A stretch of 64,000 nt of DNA from Alitta virens (Eukaryota; Annelida; Polychaeta; Phyllodocida; Nereididae): assembly GCA_932294295.1 (NCBI GenBank), contig OW028576.1, positions 40,311,247 to 40,375,246 of the forward strand. Direction: 5' to 3'. This document shows positions 43,740 through 55,400 of the stretch, in pieces (position 1 is the stretch's first letter; every line of letters starts with the position of its first letter). The notes beneath the pieces are model-generated. The model saw only the letters and a list, made by a program, of their open reading frames with translations. It did not search any database and had not been told where the DNA came from. Both the position numbers and the translations under genes were made by a program.

Positions 43740-45170
43740 TATTTAAATAATTTATAACCAGATATATGAATACTGCAACTATTAATACACAAATACTTAT
43801 CTGGATTTAGAAAGGATAATGGTTGTCAAGACATATTAGTAAGAATGACAGAGGACTGGAGAAAAGCATTGGATAATGATCAAACAATAGGGATAGTAGC
43901 AATTGATCTAGCAAAAGCTTTTGACTGTATGTCTCATGGCCTATTAATTACCAAACTTCATGCATATGGCTTTAGCATGAATGCATGTGAAATTATCAAG
44001 TCTTACCTAATAGAAAGATTGCAATGTGTCAAAATAGGTGATACTTTCTCAGAATGGGTAACAAACATTGAGGGCGTCCCACAAGGCCCCTTGTTATTCA
44101 ACATCTTTATAAACGATTTCTTGTACATGAATATAGGATCAAATATCTATAACTATGCCGATGACAATACACTTTCTTATATTAGCTCAAATTTAAGTGA
44201 AGTCGCCAAAAACCTGGAAGATGATTGTGTAATTGCCATGGAATAGTTCCAAGCAAAAAACATGAAAGCCAATGCAGAGAAATTTCAACTAATGTTTCTT
44301 AGCAAACACAACTAACAACCAAACCTTAAGAATAAACAATAAATTTATTGAGTCATCCTCATCCATAAATGTTTTAGGCATAGAGATCGATAGCAGACTA
44401 AACTTCAAGATTCACATAGATGATATCTGTAATCAGACAAGTAAGCAAATCAATGCCTTAAAAAGAATAAAAAACTATTTGGATAAACAATGTAAAAACA
44501 CTTTATATATATAATAGTTATATAGGTAGCAACTTTAACTATTGTCCTCTAGTCTGGATGTTCACTGGCAAATTAAACATGGATAAACTCGAAAAGATGA
44601 ACAAAAGAGCGCTACGATTCGTTGAAAAAAAATATATAATGCCGTACAAAGAACCATGTCGAGAAGCTAAGAAATTAACAATCATCCAAAGATGCATAAA
44701 ATCAGTGGCTATATATATGTACAAAATAAAGAGTAAAACGGCCCCCACTTACTTACAGGAACTTTTTTCCGATAGGGAAGATCTCTACAATCTGAGGACA
44801 AATGACACTTTTCATATCCCCCATTTCCAAACAATGACATATGGCAAAAAAAGTTTTAGGTATTATGGAAGTAAATTGTGGATGCATATACCAAGGAACA
44901 TCAGAAGCAAAGTATCACTCAGTAGCTTCAAATCCGCTGTAACTAGCAGGCTGGATTCTCAAAATAATTCGAATATAAACTTCTTATAACTGTAGATGTG
45001 ACAGATTAATCTTGTCAAAATGTATGCATTGAAATATTTAAGAATCACTTGTGCAATCTTTATTTCCTCTTAGGTGCTGAATTGTACGATGGAGTGCTTT
45101 ATATGTGTGCTATTATTATTATTATATATACTGTATTGTAGAATAAATTTGTTTTATAGATTAGTTCTGT
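43740..45170 (+). pseudogene. Decayed non-LTR reverse transcriptase with 3' end
   Basis: The frame 43797-44246 reads LSGFRKDNGCQD, AIDLAKAFDCMSHGLL, GDTFSEWVTNIEGVPQGPLLFN and YNYADDNTLSYI (the YADD catalytic motif is kept). The highly conserved residues between VPQG and PLLFN are missing, an in-frame loss of about four codons. After a stop at 44244 the frame is broken. The C-terminal part returns in 44530-44989 (MNKRALRFVEKK..., GKKSFRYYGSKLWMHIPRNIR). A 3' UTR with AATAAA near 45140 follows. CR1/jockey-like; dead. Confidence 0.85.
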
Positions 45171-45562
45171 ACTAATACTTCTCAAATTGTATATTATTAT
45201 TCCTAATTGGTCGAACATAAGCTTTGGCTTGGGTCATATATTTTGTATACTACTACTATTGCAGCGACCTCTCATGGGACAGAGAAGAACTAAAAATATC
45301 CGGTGAGTTGATTTTGGATAATTTGATAGGGTCACTTTCTTATTTTTTCGCTCAGACACCTATATTGGGGGATATTTTGACTATTCAGATATTGGCATGC
45401 AGTCTTTCGGCAGTAGCAATAACTTCGCTTATATGGACAAGTAAGATTAATGCATGATAAATGTTCAGTGAAAACAATATCACTAAATAAACAGAAAAAA
45501 AACATACTGATATGATTTAGAAAATGTCATGATCAGGTATATAATATGCCCGATTTTCATAT
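45171..45562. other. Intergenic, no gene seen
   Basis: Short frames only. Confidence 0.4.
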
Positions 45563-45757
45563 CAGTGGCATATATTCATTTCATTTTCGGATTTATATTT
45601 TCAGTGGCATATATTCATTTTATTTTTGGATTTATATTTTCAGTGGCATATATTCATTTTATTTTTGGATTTATATTTTCAGTGGCATATATTCATTTTA
45701 TTTTCGGATTTATATTTTCAGTGGCATATATTCATTTTTATTCACATATATATTTTA
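45563..45757. repeat. 39-bp tandem repeat, 5 units
   Basis: Units starting CAGTGGCATATATTCATTT occur at 45563, 45602, 45641, 45680 and 45719. Because 39 is a multiple of three, all forward frames stay open across the array; those frames are artefacts. Confidence 0.9.
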
Positions 45758-47089
45758 CAAGGGTCACGAATATCAATGAAAGATAAAATCAATCATAGGA
45801 ATTATTTTGTATTAACATTTTAGGTTTCCAAAAGTTCTGCATGCATGTTATAGTGTATAAATAATGATGATATAAAAATAAATAAATATGTTATATAATT
45901 TATGGATTGTTATCGAGGTTTTAGATGAAGTGAGAAGTGAATCATTTTAATAGAATGTAAATTTTTCTAAATTTTCAAACAAATTTAATAAGCCTATATT
46001 CGGAATTATTTAGTTTTCTGTATTAATGACCAAAATAAGGTAAATAAATAAAAAATAAATTAAAAAATATATATATATCGACCTAATATGCGAAATAATA
46101 ATTTTAAGAAGACAGCAAGGTATATTCATGGAACGACTTAAATTAGATAAAAAAATAGCCTTTGGAAATAATAATTGCAATAGAATTTCAGAAAAATAAT
46201 TCTACTTACAAGATTGTTTAACAATACAGCACATTTTCGAGGTAGGTGAAATATAAATCCGACAGTATCATAAGTACATTTACCCAAAAGTAGAATCATT
46301 AATAGCCAAAAGTAAGATAATGCTTCTATATATATCGCGCATGATAATAGGATTTAGCTGAATGGTTGCATGGCAGTCAAACTAGTTGAAAGCCACGCCC
46401 CTGCCTGTCAATCTCTATGCAAATATGGTTGGTATGGCAACGACACAGTGTGCGACAATATATTAGAGGTTCAATCAACAACATATTGTAGATTATTAAA
46501 ATGGTCCAAAATATGTTAAAATCTACAAATGTTTAAGTTCAATAAAAAGCTATTATTTATTCAAATTTGACACTGATCTCAAAATGTATTGGATGCACTG
46601 TAAATACCAAAAAGTGCTTAAATACTATATAAAATATATGCTGAAGTAGAACCAGTATTTGGACAGATTAATGAATTTTTATTCACTTTAGATTTTATCC
46701 GTTATATCTTTAGAGTCTTGTAACTTTTACAAATTATCTTAATAACCATTATCTTCATTTTAATACTACAAACTCATTAACACACACAACAATTTTGTTT
46801 GGATTTTCATGGAAAGTGTAACTACTAGAATAACTGTCAATGTGGATCTTGTATACAAAATAACTTGTAACTTTACTAAGAACATTATTTTTGCAAACAA
46901 GCAAATAAACACGTTTATTGGATTGTTAATTTTATGTTTAATCTAAGAAGACAAGATGTGTTAAGTAACAAAATTAAAGGAAATATGAAGATGTTGGTGG
47001 AGAACAAAAAATGAGCCACGAGTAATTTAATTGCATGCGCGATATTAAGTCATAAAATATAATAAAGTGGCTGTTAATGATGTGTATCA
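45758..47089. other. Intergenic, AT-rich, no gene seen
   Basis: Very AT-rich. A short GC-richer patch near 46385-46460 has CCACGCCCCTGCC and the octamer ATGCAAAT. Confidence 0.4.
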
Positions 47090-47260
47090 ACCAACACAGC
47101 TTGTAGTCTTTATGTAATTCGGCAATTACAGTTACTCCCTGAAACGTGCAAACGTTTCTCTGATTACGTCACTTTCGACCTGGGATCATGGGGTCAAGGT
47201 CACCAGCAATGTCCGCACACGCCCCTGGATTCCCAGGCCAATTAGCGGCGTCGGTAAAAA
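47090..47260. promoter_or_regulatory. Candidate regulatory patch
   Basis: A ~170-bp GC-richer island contains TTACGTCA (CRE-like), TCAAGGTCA (orphan nuclear receptor half-site), CACACGCCCC (GC-box/KLF-like) and AACGTGCAAACGTTT, in otherwise AT-rich DNA. About 390 bp later is AAAATGGCGGCGA (YY1-like, 47649). Motif clustering only; no attached gene seen. Confidence 0.25.
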
Positions 47261-47877
47261 TATAAGAAATAAACTGCACGAAATATAGGCACTGCAAAAT
47301 AAATAGCACTATTATCCTACGATATAGTATATCAACTACCAATATAAACTATATCAAGTTACAGAATATATTTTGTTAGGAATCATATTTTTCCTAATTA
47401 ATTTACTTAAGGTAACGGGCAAGTGCAAACTGTTCTATGCAAACTTATTATTTACTTAGTTGCTATGGTAATGACCAGTACGTCCGTAAGCTAACATGGA
47501 ATATAATATAATTTTGAGCGAAGTTAAGAAATGGTTTGGCTTGGCAAAATCTCAAGAGCTTAAAATGGATTAAACCTTTGGCTAGTTAATGAGATTATTA
47601 AGAATATTAGGAGTTTAAGATTGGTATGAGGATTAACTGTTCTTATCAAAATGGCGGCGATATGACCTCGAATTTTGGTTATTTTAATCGTGAAGTTGTT
47701 TCAATAGTGAAACGGACATACCATTTGCACAAAATAATGCTATATTATGTTATGTCATCATTACGTAATGTTTTGTCATCTCACCTCATCCCATTTAAAT
47801 ACCATCTTGAAATTATCTTGAAATATTTCCTTATCTTTTCTTATTTTATCGTATCCTATTTATAGGATAATAGTAAT

Positions 47878-48008
47878 GTCATCTTATCTAATCTAATCTT
47901 ATCTTATCTCATCATGTCTTATCTTGTCTTGTCTTGTCTTATCATATCTTATCATATCTTATCATGTCTTATCTTTTTGTATCTTATCTTATCTCATCTT
48001 ATCTTATC
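47878..48008. repeat. TTATC-type pentanucleotide repeat
   Basis: An imperfect run of CTTAT/CTTGT/TCATC units over about 130 bases. Confidence 0.8.
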
Positions 48009-48449
48009 TACAAACAAAAGTATTCCTATCAATCATATATTAATTTTTTACTCAGCTTTAAGTTCTATCATGTTAATATTTTGATACAGTCAATTAATGT
48101 GTAGGTCCCATGTGTGTAAAAACAATCAACATTCACCATGCATAGTTTTCTATTAATTTTCTTTTGCTTTGTATTTATAACATCCACAGCTGGTGTGACC
48201 AAATTTGCGGAAAAAAAAATTGACTTCCGCAAACTGAAACTGTAAAAACTGATATTAGACAATTCAATAGTTAATAGTGTGTTTATTGTACACATTGTAT
48301 CATATATGGCTCAGACCATTTTCCCGGCGGCTAATGTTGCTATTGCCTATAAGCACCACATACAGCCAGCTTGACTTGTGAAGATGGGTTTAGGCATGAA
48401 TAAATATAAATAAATATGGAAATACAACTTATGCCATCAGCATATTTTT

Positions 48450-49050
48450 ATTGCATTACATTATATTGAAGGTTAAACAAAACCAAGCTGTCAGAGCAAT
48501 GCTTAAATCAAACAGAAGAACCAGACTAAGCCCATTTTATAAGAAAGCTGAGATTCTTGTGTTAGAAGATTTAGTAGATTTGTCTCTGTTAAGTATTTCA
48601 TATAGGTATGTGAATGATACTCTGCCAAAATGTATTGCCAATTTATTTGAAATTCCATAGCATAGCAACATTTGGCAAACACCTACGTTTTCTAGGAAGA
48701 GCTCCGCACCTTTGGCTGCATATACCACACCAATTAAGAAATGTAAATACTCAAATATCATTTGCAAAATCCTATTCAAAATCACGTTTCAATCATTATT
48801 AGCATTAAGAAAATGGTGTTGATAATACAAAAATTAAGTTCATTGTTTATTTGTCATTTTTCTCGTTTTCTTGTTATTCTGTATTTTTGATTGAGTAACA
48901 ACTTTTTTCTTTTACTTGGGGGCATCCACCCTATACTCGGGTGTACCCCCATTACCAGTCAGTTTTGTGATATTCATGTATTATGTAACACTAAGTTGTA
49001 AAATTGTATTTGCGTAGATTGGTGAAAAAAAATAAACTCTTACAATGGAA
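48450..49050 (+). pseudogene. 3' end of a non-LTR retrotransposon
   Basis: The frame from 48474 reads NQAVRAMLKSNRRTR and ILVLEDLVDLSLLSISYRYVNDTLPKCI, the C-terminal part of jockey/CR1-type RT proteins, and ends at a stop near 48660. Further degraded sequence follows, then a hairpin (GGGGGCATCCACC..GGGTGTACCCCC, 48919-48951) and AATAAA near 49031. Confidence 0.7.
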
Positions 49051-49386
49051 CATAAGTTGTGGACTTCACTCAAAACCCAGTGGTTCATGAACATTAAAAC
49101 GCCTTGGTATCAGGCATAATTATGCATATTTTGCTGTCAGGTGATAATCAGATCAAAGCGTCATTGGTTGCTTTGAGAAAACCCTGGGAATTCCGGGTAC
49201 TTCAGCGTGATCTGAACGATAGTTGGGACGAAAATATGGCGTCCCTGCCAGCCTTGCAACTCACCTATGGCTATATTTCAAAGGCTGAAAATATATTACA
49301 CACAGACTTACCGATCGCCTTACCTTCTTGTAGTCTTCATACAGGTGAGATAAAACTATCGTCCCCCATAAGAAAAATAGTTTTCT

Positions 49387-49584
49387 GCACTGAAAAGAGT
49401 GAAGTTCACTACATGGCCAATTGTGCCACGTGCGTTTTCCATGAGAAGGATAAACGCATGGAAAATGCATGGTTTTTAGCTAATTATAATGAAGCAAAAA
49501 CCATGCGTTTTCCATGCGTTTATCCAAACGCATGGAAAACACACATGGCACAATTGGCCATGTACAACATATTCTTTTCAGTGC
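49387..49584. repeat. CACGTGCGTTTTCC-type palindrome, longest copy
   Basis: A ~200-bp inverted repeat. The left arm starts GCACTGAAAAGAGTG, continues ACATGGCCAATTGTGCCACG and TGCGTTTTCCATG. The right arm is the complement, ending CTTTTCAGTGC. The spacer includes a second GCATGG/CCATGC pairing and TTTTTAGCTAATTATAATG. Both strands look open only because of this symmetry. Confidence 0.85.
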
Positions 49585-50624
49585 TGCTAAAACTTCTTCT
49601 GGAGGATGACGATGGTTTTGTCTCACCTGCATGAAAACTTCAAGACTTGAGTTGCAAATTCTGATAGCTGGCGCGGTCATAAGTCCATGATAATTAATAT
49701 ATTTCTAGCCTTTAAAATTATCACCAGCAAATTGGATGGTGAGAGGGACGCCAACTTTGCGTCCAAAACATCGTTCGGATCGCGCAAAAGTACCTGGAAT
49801 TCCCTGAGTGCAAAATTGAGTTTTATGCTAAAATTAAGGTGAAAATATCCTATGGTATTAACTGCAATGTTCTTCTTTCATTGAAAAAGTCGCATGATTT
49901 ATAAATCCTTCATACATTAATGATGCTATTTATAGATGCTCTCATAAAATTATTTAGTTTGTAAAAACAAAAATATTATCCAAAGTTCCATAAAATTTGC
50001 GCTGCTGCTTGGAATATATACAGCACTATATATTACCATAGCTGAAAGGATTTTTTATTTATTTTTATTAGGATTTGTAATTCGATTTTATCAAACTCAT
50101 GTGATTTCTGGTGTTATTGTGTAAACGTTAAATATATATATATATATATATATATATTAATTTAACACGATACGACATAAAGCATATATTATATCACGGA
50201 CCCATGATCAAAATACATATGTAAGTAATTGTGAGATATTAATGCAGTATACTAACATAACCCAACAAATAAATGATAAAAATACAACTTACTTTCTTTA
50301 CTATGATTCACAAGAGTAACTAGAGCGTCCATTGGGCTGTTTTCCAGTGCATGTATTCATTAATTCAGATTAATTAACATCTTAATCCATAACCTTAAGT
50401 CCCTGCCAATATCATAAGTGTATTAACATTGATTGGATGTTGTTGAGAAATTACAGACCTAAACAGTAACTTCAGTGAATAACACAGCTGTGAGTTTGTA
50501 TCTGTATGTGATAATGCCTTTTTGTTGTTTATTTATGTAAACATGAAATAGTGATGTTTCTGTGTGACCCATAAAAACTAAAATTTCCATTTTAGAATAT
50601 ACGTTTGTTATAAAAAGTTATTTA
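49585..50624. other. Intergenic, no gene seen
   Basis: AT-rich with a (TA)n run at 50131-50158. Confidence 0.45.
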
Positions 50625-50950
50625 GTATAGAATAGAATAGAATAGAATTATTTAGTATAGTTTCAATGTGTTGAGAGTAATCTTAGTAATGCTCTCATAG
50701 AATAGAATAGAATAGAATAGAATAGAATAGAATAGAATAGAATAGAATAGAATAGAATAGAATAGAATAGAACAGAATAGAATATACTCTGTTGAGATTA
50801 ATCGTAATAATGCTCTAATTGAATAGAATAGAATACATTTATATCATTTTAATCTGTTGAGATTAATTATATTAATGTTGTTTTAGAAAATAATGTAATA
50901 CAATATAATATAATAGAATAGAATAGAATAGAATAGAACAGAATAGCATT
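50625..50950. repeat. GAATA pentanucleotide arrays with repeated spacers
   Basis: Runs of AGAAT/GAATA are separated by three diverged copies of a ~45-bp spacer ('..tgttgag..taat...taatgctct..') at about 50658, 50788 and 50853. This suggests a longer unit made of spacer plus pentamers was duplicated. Confidence 0.85.
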
Positions 50951-51469
50951 TACTTAACCTATATATGGTTAAAAACATAAATCACAACATGTAAAAAAGT
51001 TCCAAAAGTACAATAGTACCAAGTAAAAAATAAATCCTCAAAAATGACAATTGTGATGACAAGTTATCAAAAATATATACAAGATTGACAAAAATATAAT
51101 AATATTTAAACAGTAACTGGTCTGTGTTGAGATGTGCAACGTTATCTGGATTGCTTTACAAAAGATAAGTTAGATTTTGTGTGCATATTTTTAAAATATC
51201 CTCACTAAAAATATGGCTCAGATAATTAAGAGACAACAGTATTATTATATCGTCTAAAAACAATATTTAATATTTTATGATCTTTTTAGATGAAAATGTT
51301 GTTGTTGTGTAAATTAAATTTTATTTATTTAATTTTTATTTTTTGGTCGAAATCTTTATATATATATATATATATATACTGTTAAATATTTTCTTGTTAA
51401 AGATGTTTGTGAACAGGTAACTAAACTGCTCAAAAACATAGCATTGATACTTCAACTTCTTTATTTACA

Positions 51470-51685
51470 ATGCCAAGAAAAAATGTCCATTTAGTTTGCA
51501 GTTTATTTGTTACTATATTAATCGTTGTGAAGAGTACTGAGCGAGCAATCCCCAACAAAAATGTTAGTAAACTCCCTCCTATTCGGGATATAACTAATGC
51601 ATATCATTTACTTGGTACAGTGAAGCCAGATGCATCTGACATCAGCATAAATCATACGTTAAAGCATTCATTGCACAAATACTAA
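51470..51685 (+). CDS. Possible small secreted protein, 71 residues
   Basis: ATG to TAA. It starts MPRKNVHLVCSLFVTILIVV, a plausible signal peptide (basic start, hydrophobic core 7-20), followed by a polar region with one N-glycosylation sequon (NHT) and no repeats. I do not recognise it. It could be a small secreted peptide, the first exon of something longer (GT sites after AACAAAAAT or ACTTG), or chance. Directly after it lies the 30-bp minisatellite. Confidence 0.3.
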   Translation: MPRKNVHLVCSLFVTILIVVKSTERAIPNKNVSKLPPIRDITNAYHLLGTVKPDASDISINHTLKHSLHKY

Positions 51686-51742
51686 AGTTCAAAGTTAACT
51701 GGGTGATAAATGGTTGGATTGCTTCAAACTAAGTTCGATACC

Positions 51743-52914
51743 ATTACTATCCATAAATGAACTACGAAGTGTCTTACTATCCGTAAATCAACTACGCAGT
51801 GTCTTACTATCCGTAAATGAACTACGCAGTGTCTTACTATCCGTAAATGAACTACGCAGTGTCTTACTATCCGTAAATGAACTACGAAGTGTCTTACTAT
51901 CCGTAAATGAACTACGAAGTGTCTTACTATCCGTAAATGAACTACGAAGTGTCTTACTATCCGTAAATGAACTAGGCAGTGTCTTACTATCCGTAAATGA
52001 ACTACGCAGTGTCTTACTATCCGTAAATGAACTACGCAGTGTCTTACTATCCGTAAATGAACTACGCAGTGTCTTACTATCCGTAAATGAACTACGAAGT
52101 GTCTTACTATCCGTAAATGAACTACGAAGTGTCTTACTATCCGTAAATGAACTACGCATTGTCTTACTATCCGTAAATGAACTACGAAGTGTCTTACTAT
52201 CCGTAAATGAACTACGAAGTGTCTTACTATCCGTAAATGAACTACGAAGTGTCTTACTATCCGTAAATGAACTACGAAGTGTCTTACTATCCATAAATGA
52301 ACTACGCAGTGTCTTACTATCCGTAAATGAACTACAAAGTGTCTTACTATCCGTAAATCAACTACGAAGTGTCTTACTATCCGTAAATGAACTACGAAGT
52401 GTCTTACTATCCGTAAATGAACTACGAAGTGTCTTACTATCCGTAAATGAACTACGAAGTGTCTTACTATCCGTAAATGAACTACGCAGTGTCTTACTAT
52501 CCGTAAATGAACTATGAAGTGTCTTACTATCCGTAAATGAACTACGAAATGTCTTACTATCCGTAAATGAACTACGCTGTGTCTTACTATCCGTAAATGA
52601 ACTACGCAGTGTCTTACTATCCGTAAATGAACTACGCAGTGTCTTACTATCCGTAAATGAACTACGAAGTGTCTTACTATCCGTAAATGAACTACGAAGT
52701 GTCTTACTATCCGTAAATGAACTACGAAGTCTCTTACTATCCGTAAATGAACTACGCAGTGTCTTACTATCTGTAAATGAACTACGAAGTGTCTTACTAT
52801 CCGTAAATGAACTACGCAGTGTCTTACTATCCGTAAATGAACTACGAAGTGTCTTACTATCCGTAAATGAACTACGCCGTGTCTTACTATCCGTAAATGA
52901 ACTACGAAGTGTCA
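51743..52914. repeat. 30-bp minisatellite, ~39 units
   Basis: The unit reads approximately ACTATCCGTAAATGAACTAC followed by GAAGTGTCTT. About 39 near-identical copies lie head to tail, with a degenerate first unit near 51730. The main variable site is GAA/GCA after CTAC. A 30-bp period keeps frames open, giving NELRSVLLSV-type repeats on plus and DSKTLRSSFT-type repeats on minus. Neither has a start or context of a gene, so I treat them as non-coding. It ends abruptly at a CCCAGG-terminal MITE. Confidence 0.95.
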
Positions 52915-52927
52915 TTGTTGCACCGTT

Positions 52928-53041
52928 CCCAGGTAGCATTCCAAATCGGGCCAGCATTGTTTCTATATCGGCCGCCGTCAGTACAACATTGTTTCAATAT
53001 CGACGACATCGACGTTGATACAATTTGGAATGCCGTCTGGG
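52928..53041. mobile_element. CCCAGA-terminal MITE, copy 2
   Basis: It starts CCCAGGTAGCATTCCAAATC and ends in the inverted form (ATTTGGAATGCCGTCTGGG). It has internal GACATCGAC motifs. About 114 bp, without coding capacity. Confidence 0.8.
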
Positions 53042-53329
53042 TAGAGATTTTCAATTTCATGGTTGAAATATCATGATTAATTCATATGGAAACCAAATGC
53101 TTTCTTCACGATCTAGTCATCATCATCATTATCAAAATTGTTTGCTTAAGATAAAGTTGAATACCATCAAAATAAGTAAATAAAGTGTAAATGTATTAAG
53201 AATTGTGTCATTGTTGCATCTGAAGTGATTTTTTCACGGTTGAACAACAAACTATGTAAGTACTTATAAGTACAGAGATGAGACATGCAATGTATGTGAG
53301 TTGCTTGTTGCAATAATTCATTAATTCAT
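53042..53329. other. Intergenic, no gene seen
   Basis: Short AT-rich stretch between two MITEs. Confidence 0.4.
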
Positions 53330-53333
53330 TTAA

Positions 53334-53732
53334 AGCTGCACTGTCTGTCAAATTTGCGATTTTGTAAGACTCAATCAAATAGTTCATTAATAACCTTTAT
53401 TAATTAAGGCACACTGTGTGATCTAATGATTTTATCACATTAATTACTAAAAAAAAAAAAACATACATTGAGACAAAATCTAGACCAAAACATTAGAAAC
53501 ACAATGGAAATGACATCATCACCATTATTAGTATTGTGATGTCATCACTGGGTTTGTTTACATATTGAGTTTTTGATGGCATGAAAAACTAATATTTATA
53601 TTATCGATTGTAAATTAAAACAAAATTGTTGACCAAAAATGTGCATGTAATGGTAAAATATATCATGAAACAAGAAGGCAGAATTGATATATATCATTAT
53701 ATTCATGTGCAAATTTGACAGACAGTGCACCT
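53334..53732 (+). mobile_element. TTAA-flanked MITE, reference copy (399 bp)
   Basis: TTAA lies on both sides (53330-53333 and 53733-53736). The left end AGCTGCACTGTCTGTCAAAT... and the right end, reverse-complemented, agree at 23 of 24 positions. TTAA target duplications are typical of piggyBac-type transposition. No coding capacity. It lies 21 bases after the stop of the Asp/Asn-rich gene, in its likely 3' UTR. Confidence 0.88.
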
Positions 53733-53753
53733 TTAATCTCGTCTTTGTTGTCT

Positions 53754-54560
53754 TTAAATTCCCTGCCGACCTCTTTGAACATTTCGAGACCGAGTGCAAG
53801 AGGTCTGGAAAAAACTTGCAAGGTCTCCATTTCCAAAAGAAACACGGTGATCATTTTGTTTTTTTCGGTCCTCATCGCTGTCACTGTCACTGCTATCATC
53901 ATCATTACCATTTCTGCCGTTGCCGCCGTTGTTATTATATCGATTATCATCATCATCATCATCATCATCATCATAAGTGCGATTGCTGTTATTTTGGTCG
54001 ATAGGCCTGAACACTGGATTGTTGTTGCCATTGTTTGGATAAATGCCTAAGTTTGTTCATTATTTCCGTTGCTTGGTCGGTTGTTTCCATAGAATATGTC
54101 ATTATCAAATGGGTCAAATCGGTCATTATCAATGTCAAAAGGGTCATGTCTATCATTGTTTTTATCATTGTCATTGTCATTATCAAATGGATCCTATCTA
54201 TCATTATCATTGTTTCCATTATTATCATTGTTCAAATGGGTCATGTCTGTTGTTTTCATTATCTCTGTCATCATCATCATTGAACGGGTCATATTGATCA
54301 TTAGTATTGCTGCCAAACGGGTCATGTTGATTGTTATCATTATCATTATCATAAGGGTCATTCCTGTTATTGTCTCTATCATTATCATTGTCATCAAATG
54401 GGTCATTTCTGTCATTTTCATTGTCATTATCATGAGGGTCATTGTCATCCTTTCCGTTATTATTATTATCATTATCATCAAATGGACCATCTCTATCATT
54501 GTTGTTAAATGCCTGGCGTCTGATCCTCATGTTGATGTGTTCTTTCAGTTGGGCAGCATT
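53754..54560 (-). CDS. Secreted Asp/Asn-rich protein, last exon (disrupted)
   Basis: Minus strand. It starts after TTATGTGTTCTGTTTCAG (phase 0) with NAAQLKEHINMRIRRQAFNNN. The RIRR could be a proprotein-cleavage site. Then come repeats of the type DPFDNDNDN, a D9 run, an S/D tract (DDDSSDSDSDEDRKK) and a C-terminal end with QTSCTRSRNVQRG and TAA at 53756-53754. The frame is shifted by one base near 54228, a TAG replaces a Tyr-type codon (RTAG-DPF context) near 54190, and a second shift near 54050 restores the original frame. So the coding text is continuous only if two opposite indels and one stop are ignored: a young pseudogene, or base errors in a repetitive tract. The acidic, low-complexity, secreted character would fit cation or mineral binding, but that is a guess. 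Confidence 0.65.
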
Positions 54561-54628
54561 CTGAAACAGAACACATAAGCAATCAAAATGCATTAGTGTT
54601 GTAACAATCAGCCATGGTATATTTCCAA

Positions 54629-55080
54629 CTGGTTGGTCTAGTGGTAAGACGCTCATCTGCTCAGTACTCCTCTGAAGGACCTAGGTTCAATCCTGGGCTC
54701 CGGCACCCTGTATAAACAACATCCCAGCTGATGATGCGTTAAATAGGCAGTCCCTTGTACACGGTGTCTATGCTGAGGCAACTAAAGACCCCACCTTTGG
54801 GGGAGGATGGGGCCTAGCTCAGTGGTAGTGCGCTGGGCTTCAAACCACTGGGTCCCGGGTTCAATTCCCGGTTGAGCCTATGTTGGATGGCTGTTTCATC
54901 CTTCATCTCATTGCCATGGTCCCTGCCTGTCCTAATTAGCCCATCAGGTGCCGAAATACAGAACGTAAAGCCCTAATCCACCCACCCACCCCACCTATGG
55001 GGTAAATGTGTAACATGGGTGGACTCCCCCTCTCTCTCACCTTATCAAACAACCCTCGATAGTGGCAAGTACTTGCCTCA
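54629..55080 (+). mobile_element. SINE interrupted by another SINE
   Basis: Head GGTTGGTCTAGTGGTAAGAC (A box) with GGTTCAATCC (B box). The body runs to 54802 and resumes at 55003 with GTAAATGTGTAACATGG. A TTATCTATCTATCTATC tail follows near 55096. It is the same body family as 34258-34520. Confidence 0.8.
54803..54987 (+). mobile_element. SINE inserted into the preceding SINE
   Basis: GGGGCCTAGCTCAGTGGTAG head, GGTTCAATTCC B box and CCACCCACCC tail. The 15-bp flanks ACCCCACCTTTGGGG (54788-54802) and ACCCCACCTATGGGG (54988-55002) differ at one base, a clear target duplication. Confidence 0.88.
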
Positions 55081-55280
55081 GAGGGCTTCACTTTTTTTTA
55101 TCTATCTATCTATCTAGCATGCTATTGATATGCAGCTTAGCCGCATTAATACAAACTGTACAAGCCATACCTAAGTTAAGGACATATATCTCATTTCTAT
55201 GCATTTAATCATGTATGTAATAATTGAACCAAGAATGTAAGGTCCGCTATGGCCAAATTGCGTTGTGGTGTCTTGCCTTA

Positions 55281-55400
55281 TACCAGATAGCATCCAAATC
55301 GGGCCAGTGTCGTTTCTATATTGTTTTGAAGTCGCTGACATTGCGCTGACATCGCGCTGACATCGCGCCGACATCGCGCCGACATCGCGCCGACATCGTG
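55281..55400. mobile_element. CCCAGA-terminal MITE, copy 3 with GACATCGCGC repeats
   Basis: Starts TACCAGATAGCATCCAAATC, then a tandem of GACATCGCG(C/T) units (about six, 55338-55399). The right inverted end is not preserved. Confidence 0.65.

Noticed and set aside
45529..45823. Three overlapping frames of VAYIHFIFGFIFS type
   Set aside because: They are translations of the 39-bp tandem repeat in all three phases.
47626..47865. 79-residue frame after the GGCGGC motif
   Set aside because: No domain, no splice support, low-complexity AT-rich 3' part.
49104..49680. Frame of 176 residues and its mirror on the other strand
   Set aside because: They run through the 200-bp palindrome. The apparent similarity between strands is due to the inverted repeat; no domain.
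51714..52957. Long open frames (up to 267 residues) on both strands of the 30-bp array
   Set aside because: The period is a multiple of three, so frames stay open automatically. There is no ATG with context and no flanking exon, and the frames end at the edges of the array.
53684..54578. Hydrophobic Ile/Val-rich frames on the plus strand
   Set aside because: They are the antisense of the Asp/Asn-rich minus-strand exon (GAT/AAT read as ATC/ATT).
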